From Parvularculaceae bacterium (GTDB lineage: Bacteria > Pseudomonadota > Alphaproteobacteria > Caulobacterales > Parvularculaceae), in contig JALWRV010000168.1 in assembly GCA_027080545.1 (NCBI GenBank), forward strand, positions 1 through 6,993: a stretch of 6,993 nucleotides of DNA, in the 5' to 3' direction. The notes beneath the pieces were generated by a model, which did not search any database, was not told the DNA's origin, and was given only the letters and a program-made list of their open reading frames with translations. How positions within the stretch are numbered: the stretch's first letter is position 1; every line of letters begins with the position of its first letter. The position numbers and the translations under genes were made by a program. Below, piece after piece: positions 5,183-6,993 of this stretch.

Positions 5183-6763
5183 ATGCCTAAAATTATTATA
5201 TCTGACAAGCTAAGCCCCACTGCCGTGGCGATTTTTGAAGAACGCGGGTTAGAGGTTCACTTCGATCCATCGCTTGGCAAAGACAAAGAGGCCCTAAAGC
5301 AGGCCTTGAAAGATGCCGATGGGTTGGCCATTCGCTCCGCCACCAAAATGACCGCAGAAATGTTCGCGGCGGCACCACAATTGAAAGTGGTCGGGCGGGC
5401 CGGCATTGGCGTAGACAATATTGATATTGGCGCCGCCACCGATGCCGGGGTGGTGGTGATGAACACGCCTTTTGGCAATGCGATTACCACAGCAGAACAT
5501 GCGTTAGCGATGATGTTTTCCATTGCGCGCCAAATCCCTCTCGCCAATGCCAGTACCCAACAGGGAAAATGGGAAAAGGCCCGCTTTATGGGGGTAGAGC
5601 TTCACGCCAAAACATTGGGTTTGATTGGCTGTGGCAATATTGGTTCGATCGTTGCCAACCGGGCTTTGGGAATGAAAATGCATGTGATTGCCTATGATCC
5701 TTTTCTCACAGCCGAACGGGCAATTGAGTTGGGGGTTGAAAAAGGCACACTTGAGGATGTTTTGACCCGAGCCGACTTTATTTCGCTGCACACGCCTTTG
5801 ACGGACCAAACCCGCAATATTTTATCCAAAGAAAATATCGCCAAAACCAAAAAAGGGGTGCGCATTATCAATTGCGCGCGCGGCGGGTTGATTGATGAAG
5901 AGGCCTTGGCCGAAGCCCTGGAGACAGGCCATGTGGCAGCGGCAGCTTTGGATGTTTATGCAGCAGAACCCGCCCGCACACACCGCCTGTTCGGAATGGA
6001 GAATGTTGTCTGCACCCCACATTTGGGGGCTTCAACCAAAGAAGCACAGGAAAATGTGGCAATTCAAATTGCCGAGCAAATCGCCGACTATTTGTTGAAA
6101 GGGGCCGTGAGCAATGCGTTGAACATGCCCTCTATCAGTGCCGAAGAGGCACCACGCCTCAAGCCATGGATCGCCTTGGCGGAAAATCTCGGGGGGTTTG
6201 CGGGCCAACTTACCCGTCACTCCATCGAGGAAATTGAAATATCCTATCATGGCTCGGTGGCCCAATTAAATATAGAGCCTTTAACCGCAGCGACCATCGC
6301 CAACATATTAAAACCCATGTTGCAGGGGGTAAATATTGTCAATGCCCCGAATATTGCCGCGAAGCGCGGTATCACTATCACGACCAGTAAAACCGATAAG
6401 GTTTCTTCCTATGATGGTGTGATGAAAGTGACCATTCGAACCGACCAACAAACCCGCCATGTGGCCGGATCCTTGTTTGGGGGTACGCCACGCATAATCG
6501 ATATTAAAGGGGTGGCGATGGATGCCTCTTTTGCCCGTAACATGATCTATGTGACCAATGAGGATAGACCGGGCTTCATAGGCCTATTGGGCAATGTGTT
6601 GGGAGAGGCGGGGTTGAATATTGCCACCTTTAATCTTGGTCGCGCGGAAGAAGGTGGTGAAGCCATTTGTTTGGCCGCGGTGGATGGGTGCTGTCATGAA
6701 GAGCTGCTGGCGAAAATAGATGCTCTGCCGCATGTAAAACAAGTGCGGGCACTGAGTTTTTAG
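5183..6763 (+). CDS. serA: D-3-phosphoglycerate dehydrogenase, long form with ASB and ACT domains
   Basis: Oxidises 3-phosphoglycerate to 3-phosphohydroxypyruvate with NAD, the committed step of serine synthesis; its product is the substrate of the adjacent SerC. The start at ATG 5183 gives MPKIIISDKL; a longer reading from 5114 would overlap serC and is not supported. The upstream AAAGAGA (5168-5174) is a modest ribosome site. The 526-residue protein has the substrate and NAD domains with GCGNIG (150-154 region), catalytic Arg233 in INCARGG, Glu262 in AAEP and His280 in TPHLGAST. An intervening ASB-type domain spans about 320-450 and a C-terminal ACT domain about 455-526 (NEDRPGFIG). This is the roughly 530-residue architecture of the M. 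tuberculosis enzyme, where serine binds the ACT domain. Of the three M. tuberculosis serine contacts, Asp (461 here) and Asn (479) are kept, but the Tyr is Asn459. Confidence 0.97.
   Translation: MPKIIISDKLSPTAVAIFEERGLEVHFDPSLGKDKEALKQALKDADGLAIRSATKMTAEMFAAAPQLKVVGRAGIGVDNIDIGAATDAGVVVMNTPFGNAITTAEHALAMMFSIARQIPLANASTQQGKWEKARFMGVELHAKTLGLIGCGNIGSIVANRALGMKMHVIAYDPFLTAERAIELGVEKGTLEDVLTRADFISLHTPLTDQTRNILSKENIAKTKKGVRIINCARGGLIDEEALAEALETGHVAAAALDVYAAEPARTHRLFGMENVVCTPHLGASTKEAQENVAIQIAEQIADYLLKGAVSNALNMPSISAEEAPRLKPWIALAENLGGFAGQLTRHSIEEIEISYHGSVAQLNIEPLTAATIANILKPMLQGVNIVNAPNIAAKRGITITTSKTDKVSSYDGVMKVTIRTDQQTRHVAGSLFGGTPRIIDIKGVAMDASFARNMIYVTNEDRPGFIGLLGNVLGEAGLNIATFNLGRAEEGGEAICLAAVDGCCHEELLAKIDALPHVKQVRALSF
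6736..6761 (+). terminator. Intrinsic-terminator candidate overlapping the end of serA
   Basis: A two-part stem: AAAAC (6736-6740) pairs with GTTTT (6756-6760), and AGTG(C) (6742-6746) pairs with (G)CACT (6749-6753) around a CGGG tip, with a small 1x2 internal loop. The 3' side ends in TTTTT (6757-6761), which runs into the serA stop TAG. An A run upstream and T run downstream suit a terminator of modest strength for serC-serA. It is set within coding sequence, so the last serA codons are part of the structure. Confidence 0.4.
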
Positions 6764-6771
6764 TTACCCTT

Positions 6772-6800
6772 TTGACCTGCGCGATAACGCAAGCTACATT
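6772..6800 (+). promoter_or_regulatory. Sigma70-like promoter for the YgaU/Kbp-like gene
   Basis: TTGACC (6772-6777) and TACATT (6795-6800) are separated by an ideal 17-base spacer; five of six and four of six bases match the -35 and -10 consensus. Transcription would start near 6807, leaving a leader of about 34 bases before the ATG at 6841. The spacer carries a small inverted repeat (TGCG 6778-6781, CGCA 6788-6791). Confidence 0.6.
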
Positions 6801-6807
6801 CCCCGTG

Positions 6808-6833
6808 AACCGTATTGAACGGTTGAAAAGGAG
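6808..6833 (+). promoter_or_regulatory. 5'-UTR hairpin and Shine-Dalgarno of the YgaU/Kbp-like gene
   Basis: AACCGT (6808-6813) and ACGGTT (6819-6824) form a perfect 6-bp inverted repeat around ATTGA, beginning almost at the predicted transcription start. AAGGAG (6828-6833) follows four bases later, seven bases before the ATG, and is left single-stranded. The hairpin could stabilise the 5' end of the message, or the same DNA could be an operator at +1; sequence alone does not decide. Confidence 0.45.
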
Positions 6834-6840
6834 TGTGACT

Positions 6841-6993
6841 ATGAATTTGTTTAAATTTGCCCGCAATGCGGGCGAAAAAATTGCCAATGCCGGTAAGGAC
6901 ATGGGCGGGGCTGTCGCGGGGCAGGTTAAAAAATATTTGCCCGGCGCAAAAAATTTAAAAGTAGAAGAAAAAGAAGGACGGGTGGTTCTGGAA
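6841..6993 (+). CDS. YgaU/Kbp-like LysM/BON-domain protein, 3'-truncated by the window edge
   Basis: Only the first 51 residues are present and no stop is reached. The start MNLFKFARNAGEKI closely resembles the N-terminus of E. coli Kbp (YgaU, starting MGLFNFVKDAGEKL), a small protein with a BON domain and a C-terminal LysM domain that binds potassium. After a Gly/Ala/Lys-rich linker, the final residues NLKVEEKEGRVVLE fit the first strands of a BON domain (compare VNIQIADGKATVTG in Kbp). There is no signal peptide, which also fits Kbp. The strong AAGGAG seven bases upstream supports the ATG at 6841. The LysM part lies outside the window, so its presence is inferred. It has its own promoter and is probably not part of the serC-serA unit. 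Confidence 0.7.
   Translation, partial: MNLFKFARNAGEKIANAGKDMGGAVAGQVKKYLPGAKNLKVEEKEGRVVLE

Overview
The window looks like ordinary chromosomal housekeeping DNA from an alphaproteobacterium, probably Hyphomicrobiales-like. Three things point there. SerC is of the alphaproteobacterial type (GRSHR near the N-terminus, WSWQK at the lysine). The serC-serA pair is preceded by a compact leader resembling the alphaproteobacterial serC RNA motif. The phzF-serC gap carries a palindromic repeat of a kind I recall as abundant in Hyphomicrobiales genomes. Nearly all genes are on the + strand and there is no sign of phage, transposase, CRISPR, tRNA or rRNA.

Layout: (1) 1-677, the 3' three-quarters of folP (dihydropteroate synthase), cut by the window's left edge. 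(2) 678-776, a 99-base gap with a weak terminator-like hairpin and an extended -10 promoter candidate. (3) 777-3772, a tightly packed cluster glmM-thiD-phzF family gene with gaps of 10 and 12 bases, very likely one transcript. (4) 3773-3998, a 226-base gap that holds the most unusual non-coding DNA here: a palindromic repeat with a second repeat core nested in its loop, then a TTGACA promoter candidate and a two-hairpin leader whose last hairpin overlaps the serC Shine-Dalgarno. (5) 3999-6763, the serC-serA pair with a 32-base gap, closed by a terminator-like hairpin overlapping the end of serA. (6) 6764-6840, a good sigma70-like promoter, a perfect 6-bp 5'-UTR hairpin and a strong Shine-Dalgarno. 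(7) 6841-6993, the first 51 codons of a YgaU/Kbp-like LysM/BON protein, cut by the right edge.

Functionally, folP serves folate synthesis, glmM makes glucosamine-1-phosphate for peptidoglycan and LPS, and thiD phosphorylates the thiamine pyrimidine. SerA followed by SerC converts 3-phosphoglycerate to phosphoserine; SerC can also serve pyridoxal phosphate synthesis. The PhzF-family protein has an intact catalytic set but no assignable substrate. I found no clearly novel gene system. The best leads are the nested palindromic repeat, the serC leader hairpins, and the substrate of the PhzF-family enzyme.
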